DNA from: Bacillota bacterium
GTDB taxonomy: Bacteria > Bacillota_A > Clostridia > Lachnospirales > Lachnospiraceae
Reading direction: 5' to 3'
Length of the DNA: 64,000 bases
Assembly (NCBI GenBank): GCA_023443625.1
Contig: JAEZTQ010000008.1
Location: forward strand, 124,001 to 188,000
The stretch's first letter is position 1. Each line of letters opens with the position of its first letter. Positions 45,004-53,223 of the stretch are shown in pieces. The notes beneath the pieces are model-generated. The model made no database searches. It worked only from the letters and a program-made list of their open reading frames with translations, and was not told where the DNA came from. The position numbers and the translations under genes are program-made.

Positions 45004-45945
45004 CTATTTCTTCTCTATGACATTCTTTGCCGCAGCAACGATGTTCTTAGCCTTTAATCCATATTTTTCTTTCAAGAACTCCGTTAATCCAACTTCACCA
45101 AAATGATCCTTAACCCCAACTCTCTCCATAATAGTAGGGCATTTCTCAATAAGGCATTCTGCTACTGCACTTCCAAGACCTCCAATGATAGAACCATTTT
45201 CAGCTGTTACAATTGCTCTTGTCTTCTTAACACTATTTAGAATAATTTCCTCATCAAGAGGCTTTACTGTGTGTATGTTAATGACTTCAGCTTCAATTCC
45301 TTGGGTCTTTAATGTCTCGGCTGCTTCTAAGGCTTCCGCAGTCATGATACCGCTTGCTACGATAGTAACATCCTTACCTTCCTTTAAAAGAATACCTTTT
45401 CCAAGCTGAAATTCACAATTTTCATCAAAAATTTTAACTGCATTTCTCCTAAGTAAACGAATATATACCGGTCCATAATGATCAAGGATCTGAGGGAACG
45501 CTTTCTTTAACTGTTCTGAATCTGTAGGTTCAAATACAATCATATTTGGGATATTTCTCATGATGGATACGTCTTCCATACTCATATGAGTCCCGCCATT
45601 TAATTCCGCTGTTACTCCAGGGTCACTGCCTACCATTTTTACATTTAATCCTGCATAAGCCACGGATAAGGTTACCTGGTCACATACACGTCTTGTTGCA
45701 AAGGGAGTAAAAGTATGTGTAAATGGTATCTTACCCATAGTAGACATACCAGCTGCAACTCCTATCATGTTAGCTTCTGCAACACCTAAATCTTCGCATT
45801 TCTCAGGGTATACTTCCTGAAATCTCAGGGTACCGGCAGCTCTCATAAGATCGGCTTCCACAAGGCAGATGCGGTCATCCTTTGCTGCATATTCCAGCAA
45901 CAAATCAACATAGGTTTCTCTTAACCATCTATCTTCTAATACCAT
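45004..45945 (-). CDS. Transketolase, C-terminal subunit (candidate sulfofructose transketolase)
   Basis: A 313-residue subunit with the pyrimidine-binding and C-terminal domains of transketolase. The catalytic glutamate is E57 in LGVAEANMIGVAAG. In ordinary split transketolases the next conserved block reads GSHAGVxxGEDGxxHQ; here it is GSDPGVTAELNGGTH, so the phosphate-contacting histidine (H461 in E. coli numbering, from memory) is aspartate and the GEDG turn is rewritten. This points to a changed donor pocket. The start follows the stop of the N-terminal subunit without a gap. In the sulfo-transketolase pathway a two-subunit enzyme (SqwGH) removes two C2 units in turn from sulfofructose; this pair is a good candidate. 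Confidence 0.9.
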   Translation of the reverse strand: MVLEDRWLRETYVDLLLEYAAKDDRICLVEADLMRAAGTLRFQEVYPEKCEDLGVAEANMIGVAAGMSTMGKIPFTHTFTPFATRRVCDQVTLSVAYAGLNVKMVGSDPGVTAELNGGTHMSMEDVSIMRNIPNMIVFEPTDSEQLKKAFPQILDHYGPVYIRLLRRNAVKIFDENCEFQLGKGILLKEGKDVTIVASGIMTAEALEAAETLKTQGIEAEVINIHTVKPLDEEIILNSVKKTRAIVTAENGSIIGGLGSAVAECLIEKCPTIMERVGVKDHFGEVGLTEFLKEKYGLKAKNIVAAAKNVIEKK

Positions 45946-46770
45946 TTAGATTTCCTCCTTATCCAAAAGTTCAACAGCCTTCTTCCACTGTTCTTCCGTG
46001 ATTGGCATATTGTGGGATGTTATCATGTTTTCACAGAAGTATGCACCCTTACCCTTAATCGTGTCCAAAATAATCATTGATGGCTTACCTTTAATTTTTC
46101 TTGCATTATCAATTGCTTTTTGAATCCCTTCAACACTATGACCATCCACAACCTGTACATGCCATCCAAACGCTTCCCACTTCTTATCCAGGGGCTCAAG
46201 TCCATTCACATCCTCTGTAAGACCATCAATTTGCATCTTATTATAATCAGTGAAGGCAATTAGGTTATCAAGCTTACGACTTCCTGCCGCCATTGCTGCT
46301 TCCCATATCTGTCCTTCCTGGCTTTCACCATCACCAATAATGGTATACACGCTAATGGGCAGCTTGTCTTTTTTACCTACAATAGCCATACCAACCGCTG
46401 CAGAAAAGCCCTGTCCCAAGGAACCCGTGGACATATCAATTCCCTTAGTAAGTTTCATATCGCAGTGGCTTGGAAGGTTAGTTCCAGGCTGGTTTAAGGT
46501 ATCCAACTCTTCCATGCTTAGGAAGCCTTTTAGAGCAAGGGTTGCATAAAGAGCAGGGCCGCCATGACCTTTGGATAGAACAAAACGGTCTCTATCATAC
46601 TTCTTTGGATCTTTTGGATCCACATTCATTGTGTCAAAATATAGTACAGAGAGTACCTCCGCCAAGGTTAAAGCTCCGCCAATATGTCCTACTCCCAGCT
46701 TACCAATGGTACTAATCGTGAGCTTTCGTATCTCTCTTGCTTTTTCTTCTAAAACCGAAATCTTTTCCAT
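45946..46770 (-). CDS. Transketolase, N-terminal (TPP-binding) subunit
   Basis: The start is ATG 46770, 5 bp after GGAAGGTGG, giving 274 residues. The thiamine-diphosphate and metal motif is intact (IIGDGESQEGQIWEAAM near residue 150, ending in the asparagine of TDYNKMQIDG). Other family blocks: RDRFVLSKGHGGPALYA near 65 and DMSTGSLGQGFSAAVGMAI near 115. Compared with usual split transketolases, GSGHPGG reads GVGHIGG and KGHAAP reads KGHGGP, both near the substrate channel. It is encoded immediately before the C-terminal subunit and works only with it. Confidence 0.93.
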   Translation of the reverse strand: MEKISVLEEKAREIRKLTISTIGKLGVGHIGGALTLAEVLSVLYFDTMNVDPKDPKKYDRDRFVLSKGHGGPALYATLALKGFLSMEELDTLNQPGTNLPSHCDMKLTKGIDMSTGSLGQGFSAAVGMAIVGKKDKLPISVYTIIGDGESQEGQIWEAAMAAGSRKLDNLIAFTDYNKMQIDGLTEDVNGLEPLDKKWEAFGWHVQVVDGHSVEGIQKAIDNARKIKGKPSMIILDTIKGKGAYFCENMITSHNMPITEEQWKKAVELLDKEEI

Positions 46771-46783
46771 TACAACCACCTTC

Positions 46784-47905
46784 CTATAAAATTGATTTCA
46801 AGAGTTCATATACTGTTTCTTTATTCATCTTAGCAGGTGTTAACTGAATGATTGCTGCTTCTAGACCAACCTCAGTTATATGTTCCAGATCAGATTCCTT
46901 AACTCCTATTTGATTTAATCGAACAGGCATATTCATACTAACCATAAGTTTCTCAACAGCATCTGCTAATTCCTCTCCACTGTTATAGCCTAAGTAGGAT
47001 GCTAAATACGCCATCTTCTCTTTTGCACCTTGTGAAGCAATACGAATAAATGCTGGTAAAGTAATAGAGCATGCAGTTCCATGGCTAGCACCAAACTCAG
47101 TTGTTAGAGGGAAGCTTATTGCATGAATACCTGTGGTTCTTGTCTGGCTGAATGCTATTCCTGCAGTTAAACTAGATAGTAGCATTGCACCACGAGCTTC
47201 TTGATTGCTTGGCTCATCATAAGCTTTTTTGATATTCTCTAGAATACTCTTTAATGCTCCCATTGCTAACATATCACAAATAGGTTGGCTATTTTTATTC
47301 CAGTAGGCTTCAATTGCATGGCAGAAAGCATCCATACCCGTGGAAGCAGTAACAGCTGCTGGTAAAGTATAGGTTAATTCCGGATCAATAATTGCTACAT
47401 CTGCCCAGAACTGATCATTTACCATAGGCATCTTTATGCCAGCTTTTTTATTGGTATATACACCTACATTCGTTACTTCACTACCTGTACCTGCTGTGGT
47501 AGGGATACAAACCAACATTGCTTTTCTCTTAGAAAGGGTTCTTGTTCCTCCGGCATAATAATCATAAATGCTTCCTTCATTATCAACCAAACAGGAAACT
47601 ATTTTACATACATCAAGGGCACTACCGCCACCCAGACCAATAACACAATCTGCTTTAATCTCACGAGCTACAGCTGCGGCAAGGTCTACACTCTCACAGG
47701 ATGGATTGGGTTCTATGTCGCTAAAATAAGCAACCTTGCTTGCATTTAAACTATCGCCGATTTGATTTGCCACACCGGACTTGAATAAAAACGGATCTGA
47801 TATAATTAAAACATTGGTTGCTTTGATAAATTCCGCTGCCTGTCTTGATGCACCTGCTTTATAGCAAACCTTAGTGGGCATATAATAATTAAATGATTGC
47901 TCCAT
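46784..47905 (-). CDS. Iron-containing alcohol dehydrogenase, candidate sulfolactaldehyde reductase
   Basis: A 373-residue group III alcohol dehydrogenase. The NAD(P)-binding glycine motif is GLGGGSALD (90-98); the metal ligands are D192 and H196 ([13 protein letters not shown]), H261 (TTGIHAISF) and H275 (GASHGTAC). [16 protein letters not shown] near 135 is the family signature. It lies 13 bp upstream of the transketolase genes. In this context the probable job is NADH-dependent reduction of sulfolactaldehyde to 2,3-dihydroxypropane-1-sulfonate, which reoxidises NADH made in glycolysis and by the glycerol dehydrogenase of the same operon. Another aldehyde substrate cannot be excluded. Confidence 0.9.
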   Translation of the reverse strand: MEQSFNYYMPTKVCYKAGASRQAAEFIKATNVLIISDPFLFKSGVANQIGDSLNASKVAYFSDIEPNPSCESVDLAAAVAREIKADCVIGLGGGSALDVCKIVSCLVDNEGSIYDYYAGGTRTLSKRKAMLVCIPTTAGTGSEVTNVGVYTNKKAGIKMPMVNDQFWADVAIIDPELTYTLPAAVTASTGMDAFCHAIEAYWNKNSQPICDMLAMGALKSILENIKKAYDEPSNQEARGAMLLSSLTAGIAFSQTRTTGIHAISFPLTTEFGASHGTACSITLPAFIRIASQGAKEKMAYLASYLGYNSGEELADAVEKLMVSMNMPVRLNQIGVKESDLEHITEVGLEAAIIQLTPAKMNKETVYELLKSIL

Positions 47906-47983
47906 TCTCTTTTCCTCCTTCTTTCATTCAAGAGAGCTGCCAAAAAGTCATTAGCATTTTCAGCAGCTCTACTTATCCAATCC

Positions 47984-49726
47984 TTATTTCAAGGATTGTG
48001 CTATATCTGTAAATATTACACCTAGTCCATGGGCACCAGCATCAGGATAGCCAAGACTTCTCTCGCCAACAGTACCAGCTCGACCCATTCTTGCTACAAT
48101 TTTCTCTGTTGCTTTTGCACCTTCCACTGCTGCTTCTGCTGCTTTTTCAAAGACCTCTTTCATGGATGTCTCTTTTGCACTTGCACTCCATGTATCTGCA
48201 CAAGGCACCAAAGCATCAATCAAAGTCTTATCTCCTACAACGGCACCACGTCCAAAGGAACGCTCACCAGTTGATTGAATTCCTTTTACTGCTGCTTGCA
48301 TCATCTGAGCAAAATCTGAAGTACTTAATTCCTTCTTACCAACAACACTTCTGCCTGCTGCACGGAAGGCAGATCCCCAGATAGGGCCAGATGCTCCTCC
48401 ACAGTATTCCATAATAACCAAGGAACAAGCCTCAAGGAAGGAAGCAATGCTATCATTCTCAATCATCTCTTTCCATTCTCTCTTAAGCTGTTTAAAGCCC
48501 TTAGCCACACTCATACCAAAATCTCCATCACCAGCATGGGAGTCTAACTCACAGAAAGGAATTTCGTTCTTGATTATGCTTTCGCTCATCTTATCAACAA
48601 TGTAATGCATATTCTCAAGAGTGATTGCACCCTTAATCTCTGCATATTCTGCAGGAGTTTCAACCACATAAGAAACTTCTTTTGCTTCCTCACTGCTTGC
48701 TGCCACATTCACATAAGGAATGCTTTCCACAGGTCCGCTAATATGAATAGCAGGTGTCTCACAGGGTTGTGATAATAAATCTTTTAGCTCTTCATCTAAT
48801 CTAAGAATAGAAACTGAAGCACCAGCCATATCAATACTTGTCATGAAGTTCCCAACAAATACACGGGCTACTGATACTTTTGCCTTATCTAACTCTCTGC
48901 AAACCGCATTGTTTAACAGATATAACTCTTGAAGAGGACTTCCGCCAAATCCATTGACAAGAAGGGCAATTTCTTCTCCTTCTTTTACTTTAAGATCATC
49001 CAAGAGAGCTTCTACCATTCTCTTTGCTAATTCATCTGCAGGAGCAATCTTTTCCCTGCTGATACCAGGCTCGCCATGGATACCTACACCGTATTCCATC
49101 TCATCCTCACCTAATTCAAAGGTAGGAGTTCCCTTCGCAGGAACAGTACAAGATGTTAAAGCAAAACCAATACTTCTTACATTAGCGATGGCTTTCTCAG
49201 CTACAGCCTTTACCTGATCAAGCTCCATACCCTTTTGTGCAGCGGCACCGGCAATCTTGTGTACAAATACAGTACCAGCAACACCTCTACGGCCCACCGT
49301 ATACAGACTATCTTTTACTGCAATATCATCATCTACCTTAACATAGTCAACTTTGATACCATCTTCTCCAGCTAAATATGCTGCATTTTTGAAGTTCATC
49401 ATATCACCGCTGTAGTTCTTGATGATAAGCAGGGTACCTTTTTCACTTGCAGTTTCTTTGATTGCCTGATACACCTGGATCTGGGAAGGTGAAGCAAATA
49501 CATCACCACATACTGCAGCGTCAAGCATACCCATTCCCACAAATCCCGCATGTGCCGGCTCGTGACCACTTCCACCACCACTAATCAAACTTACTTTTTG
49601 TTTATCTATATCTTTCTTATGAACAATTTTGTATTTAGGATTAAACTTAAGTTCTGGATGAGCCATAGCAATACCATTACACATCTCAATAACTGTTGTC
49701 TCCGGTTTATTGATTATCTTCTTCAC
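47984..49726 (-). CDS. Dihydroxyacetone kinase, single-chain DhaK-DhaL fusion (ATP-dependent)
   Basis: A 580-residue fusion. The DhaK domain (1-335) has the glycine-rich SGGGSGHEPAHAGF (49-62) and the substrate-binding histidine H217 in GVGIHGEPG; the DhaL domain (about 365-580) has the nucleotide-binding DSHAGDGDFG (395-404) and ends DAGAHGLGVIF. Fused forms use ATP instead of the PTS. The start is GTG 49726, overlapping the stop of gldA by one base (TAGTG), so translation is coupled and the two act in sequence: glycerol to dihydroxyacetone to DHAP. Here the likely glycerol source is the aglycone of sulfoquinovosyl glycerol. Confidence 0.95.
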   Translation of the reverse strand: MKKIINKPETTVIEMCNGIAMAHPELKFNPKYKIVHKKDIDKQKVSLISGGGSGHEPAHAGFVGMGMLDAAVCGDVFASPSQIQVYQAIKETASEKGTLLIIKNYSGDMMNFKNAAYLAGEDGIKVDYVKVDDDIAVKDSLYTVGRRGVAGTVFVHKIAGAAAQKGMELDQVKAVAEKAIANVRSIGFALTSCTVPAKGTPTFELGEDEMEYGVGIHGEPGISREKIAPADELAKRMVEALLDDLKVKEGEEIALLVNGFGGSPLQELYLLNNAVCRELDKAKVSVARVFVGNFMTSIDMAGASVSILRLDEELKDLLSQPCETPAIHISGPVESIPYVNVAASSEEAKEVSYVVETPAEYAEIKGAITLENMHYIVDKMSESIIKNEIPFCELDSHAGDGDFGMSVAKGFKQLKREWKEMIENDSIASFLEACSLVIMEYCGGASGPIWGSAFRAAGRSVVGKKELSTSDFAQMMQAAVKGIQSTGERSFGRGAVVGDKTLIDALVPCADTWSASAKETSMKEVFEKAAEAAVEGAKATEKIVARMGRAGTVGERSLGYPDAGAHGLGVIFTDIAQSLK

Positions 49727-50865
49727 TACTTAACACCTCTTTCTTTTTTGTAAGCAGCACCAAGCTTATCTGCAGTGGAGATTGCTGCAGCAACAGCCTC
49801 GACAGTGATAGGGAATGGCATGGAGTGTACGGACTCTTCTGGAATACAAGCCTTCTCTGCCACTTCTATAAGCTCTTTCTCAGAAATCTCTGTTACACCA
49901 ATATCTGCAAGGCATACAGGAAGTCCAACACTTAAGCAGAAATCAAATACTTCGTTAAGTTCTTCTGAGGATACATTTTCAAGTACAAGCTGTGCAATTG
50001 TACCAAAAGCAACTTTCTCACCATGGAAGTATTTATGAGTTCCCTCTAAAATGGTAAGACCATCATGGATTGCATGAGCGCCAGCAAGTCCAGCACTTTC
50101 AAAGCCAAGTCCAGAAAGAAGAATGTTAGCTTCAACAATATTCTCAAGGGCCTGTGTTACCTGATTAGCATCACAAGCAGCTTTTGCCTTAACACCATCT
50201 TCTAATAATGTCTCGTAACAAAGTCTTGCTAAGGCCATTGCTGTATTAGTTCCCTTTGCAGGACCACATACCCCTTCTCTAAATCCACAGGGAAGACCAG
50301 CATTTACATTAGAATAAGAATTAGAGGTTGCTCTCGCTTCAAAATAAGTGGATAATGCATCACCCATTCCGGATACAAGAAAACGTGTAGGTGCATTTGC
50401 AATAATAACAGTATCAATAAGAACTACACTTGGGCTCTGTTTAAAGTATGCATAGTCATCAAATGCTCCATCAGGAGTGTACAATACTGCTGAATGACTT
50501 GTGGGAGCGTCTGTTGCTGCAATGGTAGGAACGATAATTAATGCTTCACCTTCGGCAACACATTTTGCTGTATCAATAGCTTTTCCACCACCAAGACCTA
50601 TCGTACAGTGACATTTCTTTTCTTTTGCTAACTCTTGTAATCTTGCTACTTCTTGTCTTGAGCACTCACCGTGAAAACCGCTTTCTACAAAGGTAACTCC
50701 AAATTCTTTTGCTGTAGCATCCAGTTTATCTTTAACTCGGTTTACATCATCCGGATGTGCAATTAATAGTGCCGATGTTCCAAAAGTTTTAACAAAATAT
50801 CCTAAGTTTAAAATCTCATTCTCGCCTTGAACATATTTCGATGGACATATAAATGCTTTTCTCAT
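49726..50865 (-). CDS. gldA: Glycerol dehydrogenase
   Basis: A 379-residue zinc/iron-dependent dehydrogenase of the GldA type. NAD-binding GLGGGKAIDTAK near residue 93; metal ligands in SGMGDALSTYFEARA near 168 (Asp), AGAHAIHDGL near 255 (His) and YFHGEKVAFG near 273 (His). The N-terminus RKAFICPSKYVQGENEI is typical. It oxidises glycerol to dihydroxyacetone with NAD. It is the first gene of the catabolic operon, behind a consensus promoter flanked by operators (50888-50955). An alternative role on another vicinal diol, including DHPS, is possible. Confidence 0.93.
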   Translation of the reverse strand: MRKAFICPSKYVQGENEILNLGYFVKTFGTSALLIAHPDDVNRVKDKLDATAKEFGVTFVESGFHGECSRQEVARLQELAKEKKCHCTIGLGGGKAIDTAKCVAEGEALIIVPTIAATDAPTSHSAVLYTPDGAFDDYAYFKQSPSVVLIDTVIIANAPTRFLVSGMGDALSTYFEARATSNSYSNVNAGLPCGFREGVCGPAKGTNTAMALARLCYETLLEDGVKAKAACDANQVTQALENIVEANILLSGLGFESAGLAGAHAIHDGLTILEGTHKYFHGEKVAFGTIAQLVLENVSSEELNEVFDFCLSVGLPVCLADIGVTEISEKELIEVAEKACIPEESVHSMPFPITVEAVAAAISTADKLGAAYKKERGVK

Positions 50866-50887
50866 AATGAAATAACCTCCATATTTT

Positions 50888-50955
50888 TTAATTGATTTAA
50901 TTATAACGCTGCCAATATCTTATGTCAATGCTTTTTATTAAATCTTTTAATTAAA
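50888..50955 (-). promoter_or_regulatory. Consensus promoter of the catabolic operon with two flanking operators
   Basis: On the minus strand TTGACA (50928-50923), a 17-bp spacer and TATAAT (50905-50900) form a perfect sigma-A promoter about 35 bp before gldA. The dyad TTAATTGATTTAATTATA (50888-50905) overlaps the -10 box and start region; TTAAATCTTTTAATTAAA (50938-50955) sits just upstream of the -35 box. Both match the operator at 38797-38814 (16 of 18 bases each). Confidence 0.85.
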
Positions 50956-51020
50956 TACCTAATTAATTATTATTTATCGTTATTATTACAACTATATTTG
51001 GGTATTAATTGCATTTTCTA

Positions 51021-51038
51021 TTAATTCTCTTAATTATA
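51021..51038 (-). promoter_or_regulatory. Third copy of the shared operator
   Basis: TTAATTCTCTTAATTATA differs from the uptake-operon site (38797-38814) at one of 18 positions and contains the same TAATT-N5-AATTA dyad. It lies 83 bp upstream of the second gldA operator and could support looping by the ROK repressor. The rest of the 485-bp gap (50866-51350) is AT-rich without a gene. Confidence 0.7.
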
Positions 51039-51275
51039 ATTCCCATATTATATAAGATTATTTAAATCTAAAAAATACATTTTCCCTAAAATAAATATTA
51101 CTTTTGACATATATGACAACATTTCGACTATTTTTACTCTTTATTATTGCTATTTTTCTCTATTAATTAAATCTCTTTACTATTAAATCCGGATATTTTA
51201 ATCATGAACCAATGGATCTTTTTTTATTATCTCCTTAATCATATCTTCGTATACCTTTTCTTTTTCTATAAAATA

Positions 51276-51312
51276 AAAAAGCCTTACATCAAATAAGATG
51301 TGAGACTTTTTC
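51276..51312 (-). terminator. Terminator of the downstream ABC exporter pair
   Basis: AAAAAAGCCTTACATC and GATGTGAGACTTTTT form an imperfect stem around AAATAA, with T runs on the outgoing minus strand. It lies 39 bp after the stop at 51351. Confidence 0.8.
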
Positions 51313-51350
51313 TAATAATTTTACAGTTTAAAAAACAGAAACATTAAATA

Positions 51351-53222
51351 TTAAACCGCCACTTCTTCCTCTAGCTCTTCCTGGTAATAGTGTGCCTGCT
51401 TCTCAAACATCTGGGCATACTTTCCCATTTGTTCCATTAGCTCATTGTGAGTTCCCTGTTCTATTATCTCTCCATTTTCAAATAGGTAAATACGATCGGC
51501 ATCCCTGGTGGTAGATAATCTATGTGAAATAAAGATTATAGTAGCATCCTTGGCATTCTCCATCATATTCTGATTAAGGGTATATTCCGCATAGGGGTCT
51601 AAAGCACTGGAGGGTTCATCCAAAATAGCTATGGATAACTGCCCTGTCTTTGCAAACATTCTAGCTATAGCAACCTTCTGTGCCTCACCTCCTGACAACA
51701 TAGTTCCCTCCTCAGAGAACTCTCTGGTCATCTGGGTATCAATTCCGCCTGGTAGCTTCCCAAGCTTCTTGCCAAAGTCCGCCAGCTTTAACGCCCTTAA
51801 GACTCGGTCAGCATCTGCTGGCTCAGTCTCATCCATAATTACATTCTCACCAAGGGATGCACCATAAATTTGATAATCCTGAAATACCGCCCCAAAGATA
51901 TCTCTGTATTTCTTGGTGGAATAATCACGGATATCATTACCACCATACCAAATAGCACCCTCCGTTACATCATATAGACGCATCAAAAGCTTTACAAAGG
52001 TAGTCTTTCCTGCCCCGTTCTCTCCAACAATGGCAATTTTCTCACCGGGTCTAACGGTCATATTGACATTATGAAGTGTATCATTGGTTGCTCCTTCATA
52101 TCGAAAGGACATATTTTTAATCTCAAGTACTTCCTTTTTGGAAGGAACTTCTTTCGTTCCCTGCTGTCCTTCAATCTTAATTTCATATTCTATAAAGCGA
52201 CGGAAACGATGAGCAAACTGTCCTACCTTCTGAAATTCCACCAAAGCATAATTCATTCCATCCAGTCTGTTTCTAACAGAGTTGGCTGCATTATTCATGG
52301 CCGCCACATCACCAAGCGAAATACTCCTCTTAACAATTGCCAGATACCCCAGATACATAGGAATGCAGAAATAGGAAAGGAAGGTAAATACCGTAACCCA
52401 ATTAATAAGAGATAATATTGCTATCTTTATACCATAATTTCTTGCCTTCTTAGCAACTTCTTCAATAGCATCATCAAATTGTCTACGCAAAGGTACTTCA
52501 ATACCAGAAAGTTTAATCTCCTTGGCATATTCCGGTTGGTAGAACACTCTCTTAGAATAGTCAGCCTTACGCATAATCCTTTTTTGTTCCAGTTCATATT
52601 CATACTCTGCCTTCGTGATAGCAAAACGTGTTATCATATTGACCAGAAAGCCTGCCACAGGGAAAATTGCAATTACAGGATTTATAGTAAGGATTAACCC
52701 GCCTAGGGCAACGATTGTCGTTATATTACCAAATATCCATGCAATACTTATAATACCATTGGTAACCATCTCTTCTGATTGGGACGCTGCAATTACAAAA
52801 TCATCAAAATATTCCTTATGGTCATAACAGATTAAATCGATATCGGCTGTTTTCTTAATAAAATCCGCCTGTATCTCACCGGTTACCAGAATAAATTTGG
52901 CCCGGGCCCAGTTATCAATGATTACTTCTAAGGACTGCCCTATTCCCATTATAAGCATCCCAAAGAGGATAAAAAGTAATGTATCCCCAAAGCTCTTGCC
53001 TATGTCAGAAAGCATATCTATAAATATCTTAATCATTAAGGTATCTATAAGAGCATAAATCAATCCGCAAATCATATGGCCAAAGATTACAAGAACTACG
53101 ATTTTCTTATTAATCCTAAGGGCATATTTTAATACATAGGCAACATTTGATATCAATTGTCTAATTGTCAGCTTCTTCTTTAACTCATTATCATCCATAT
53201 TATCTTTGTTCTTGCCCCTCAT
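51351..53222 (-). CDS. ABC exporter half-transporter (membrane + ATPase), second of a pair
   Basis: The start is ATG 53222, one base after the stop of the upstream partner and behind GGAGGTGG, giving 623 residues. About six membrane segments lie in residues 30-340, then the nucleotide-binding domain: Walker A VGENGAGKTTF near 415, signature MLSGGEAQKVAIARM near 525, Walker B SIAILDEPSSALD with intact glutamate, switch histidine in FISHRLSTT. Hydrophilic N-terminus RGKNKDNMDDNELKKKLT. Both partners have intact catalytic sites, unlike the exporter at 19438-22931. No peptide or processing gene is adjacent, so the cargo is unknown. Confidence 0.9.
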   Translation of the reverse strand: MRGKNKDNMDDNELKKKLTIRQLISNVAYVLKYALRINKKIVVLVIFGHMICGLIYALIDTLMIKIFIDMLSDIGKSFGDTLLFILFGMLIMGIGQSLEVIIDNWARAKFILVTGEIQADFIKKTADIDLICYDHKEYFDDFVIAASQSEEMVTNGIISIAWIFGNITTIVALGGLILTINPVIAIFPVAGFLVNMITRFAITKAEYEYELEQKRIMRKADYSKRVFYQPEYAKEIKLSGIEVPLRRQFDDAIEEVAKKARNYGIKIAILSLINWVTVFTFLSYFCIPMYLGYLAIVKRSISLGDVAAMNNAANSVRNRLDGMNYALVEFQKVGQFAHRFRRFIEYEIKIEGQQGTKEVPSKKEVLEIKNMSFRYEGATNDTLHNVNMTVRPGEKIAIVGENGAGKTTFVKLLMRLYDVTEGAIWYGGNDIRDYSTKKYRDIFGAVFQDYQIYGASLGENVIMDETEPADADRVLRALKLADFGKKLGKLPGGIDTQMTREFSEEGTMLSGGEAQKVAIARMFAKTGQLSIAILDEPSSALDPYAEYTLNQNMMENAKDATIIFISHRLSTTRDADRIYLFENGEIIEQGTHNELMEQMGKYAQMFEKQAHYYQEELEEEVAV

Positions 53223-53223
53223 G

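Noticed and set aside
41604..50865. Reading the catabolic operon as an ordinary pentose or polyol (DHA) locus
   Set aside because: Listeria-type pentose loci have a similar gene set, and this remains the main alternative. The shared operator with the sulfoquinovosidase operon and the loss of phosphate-binding residues in three enzymes favour sulfoglycolysis.
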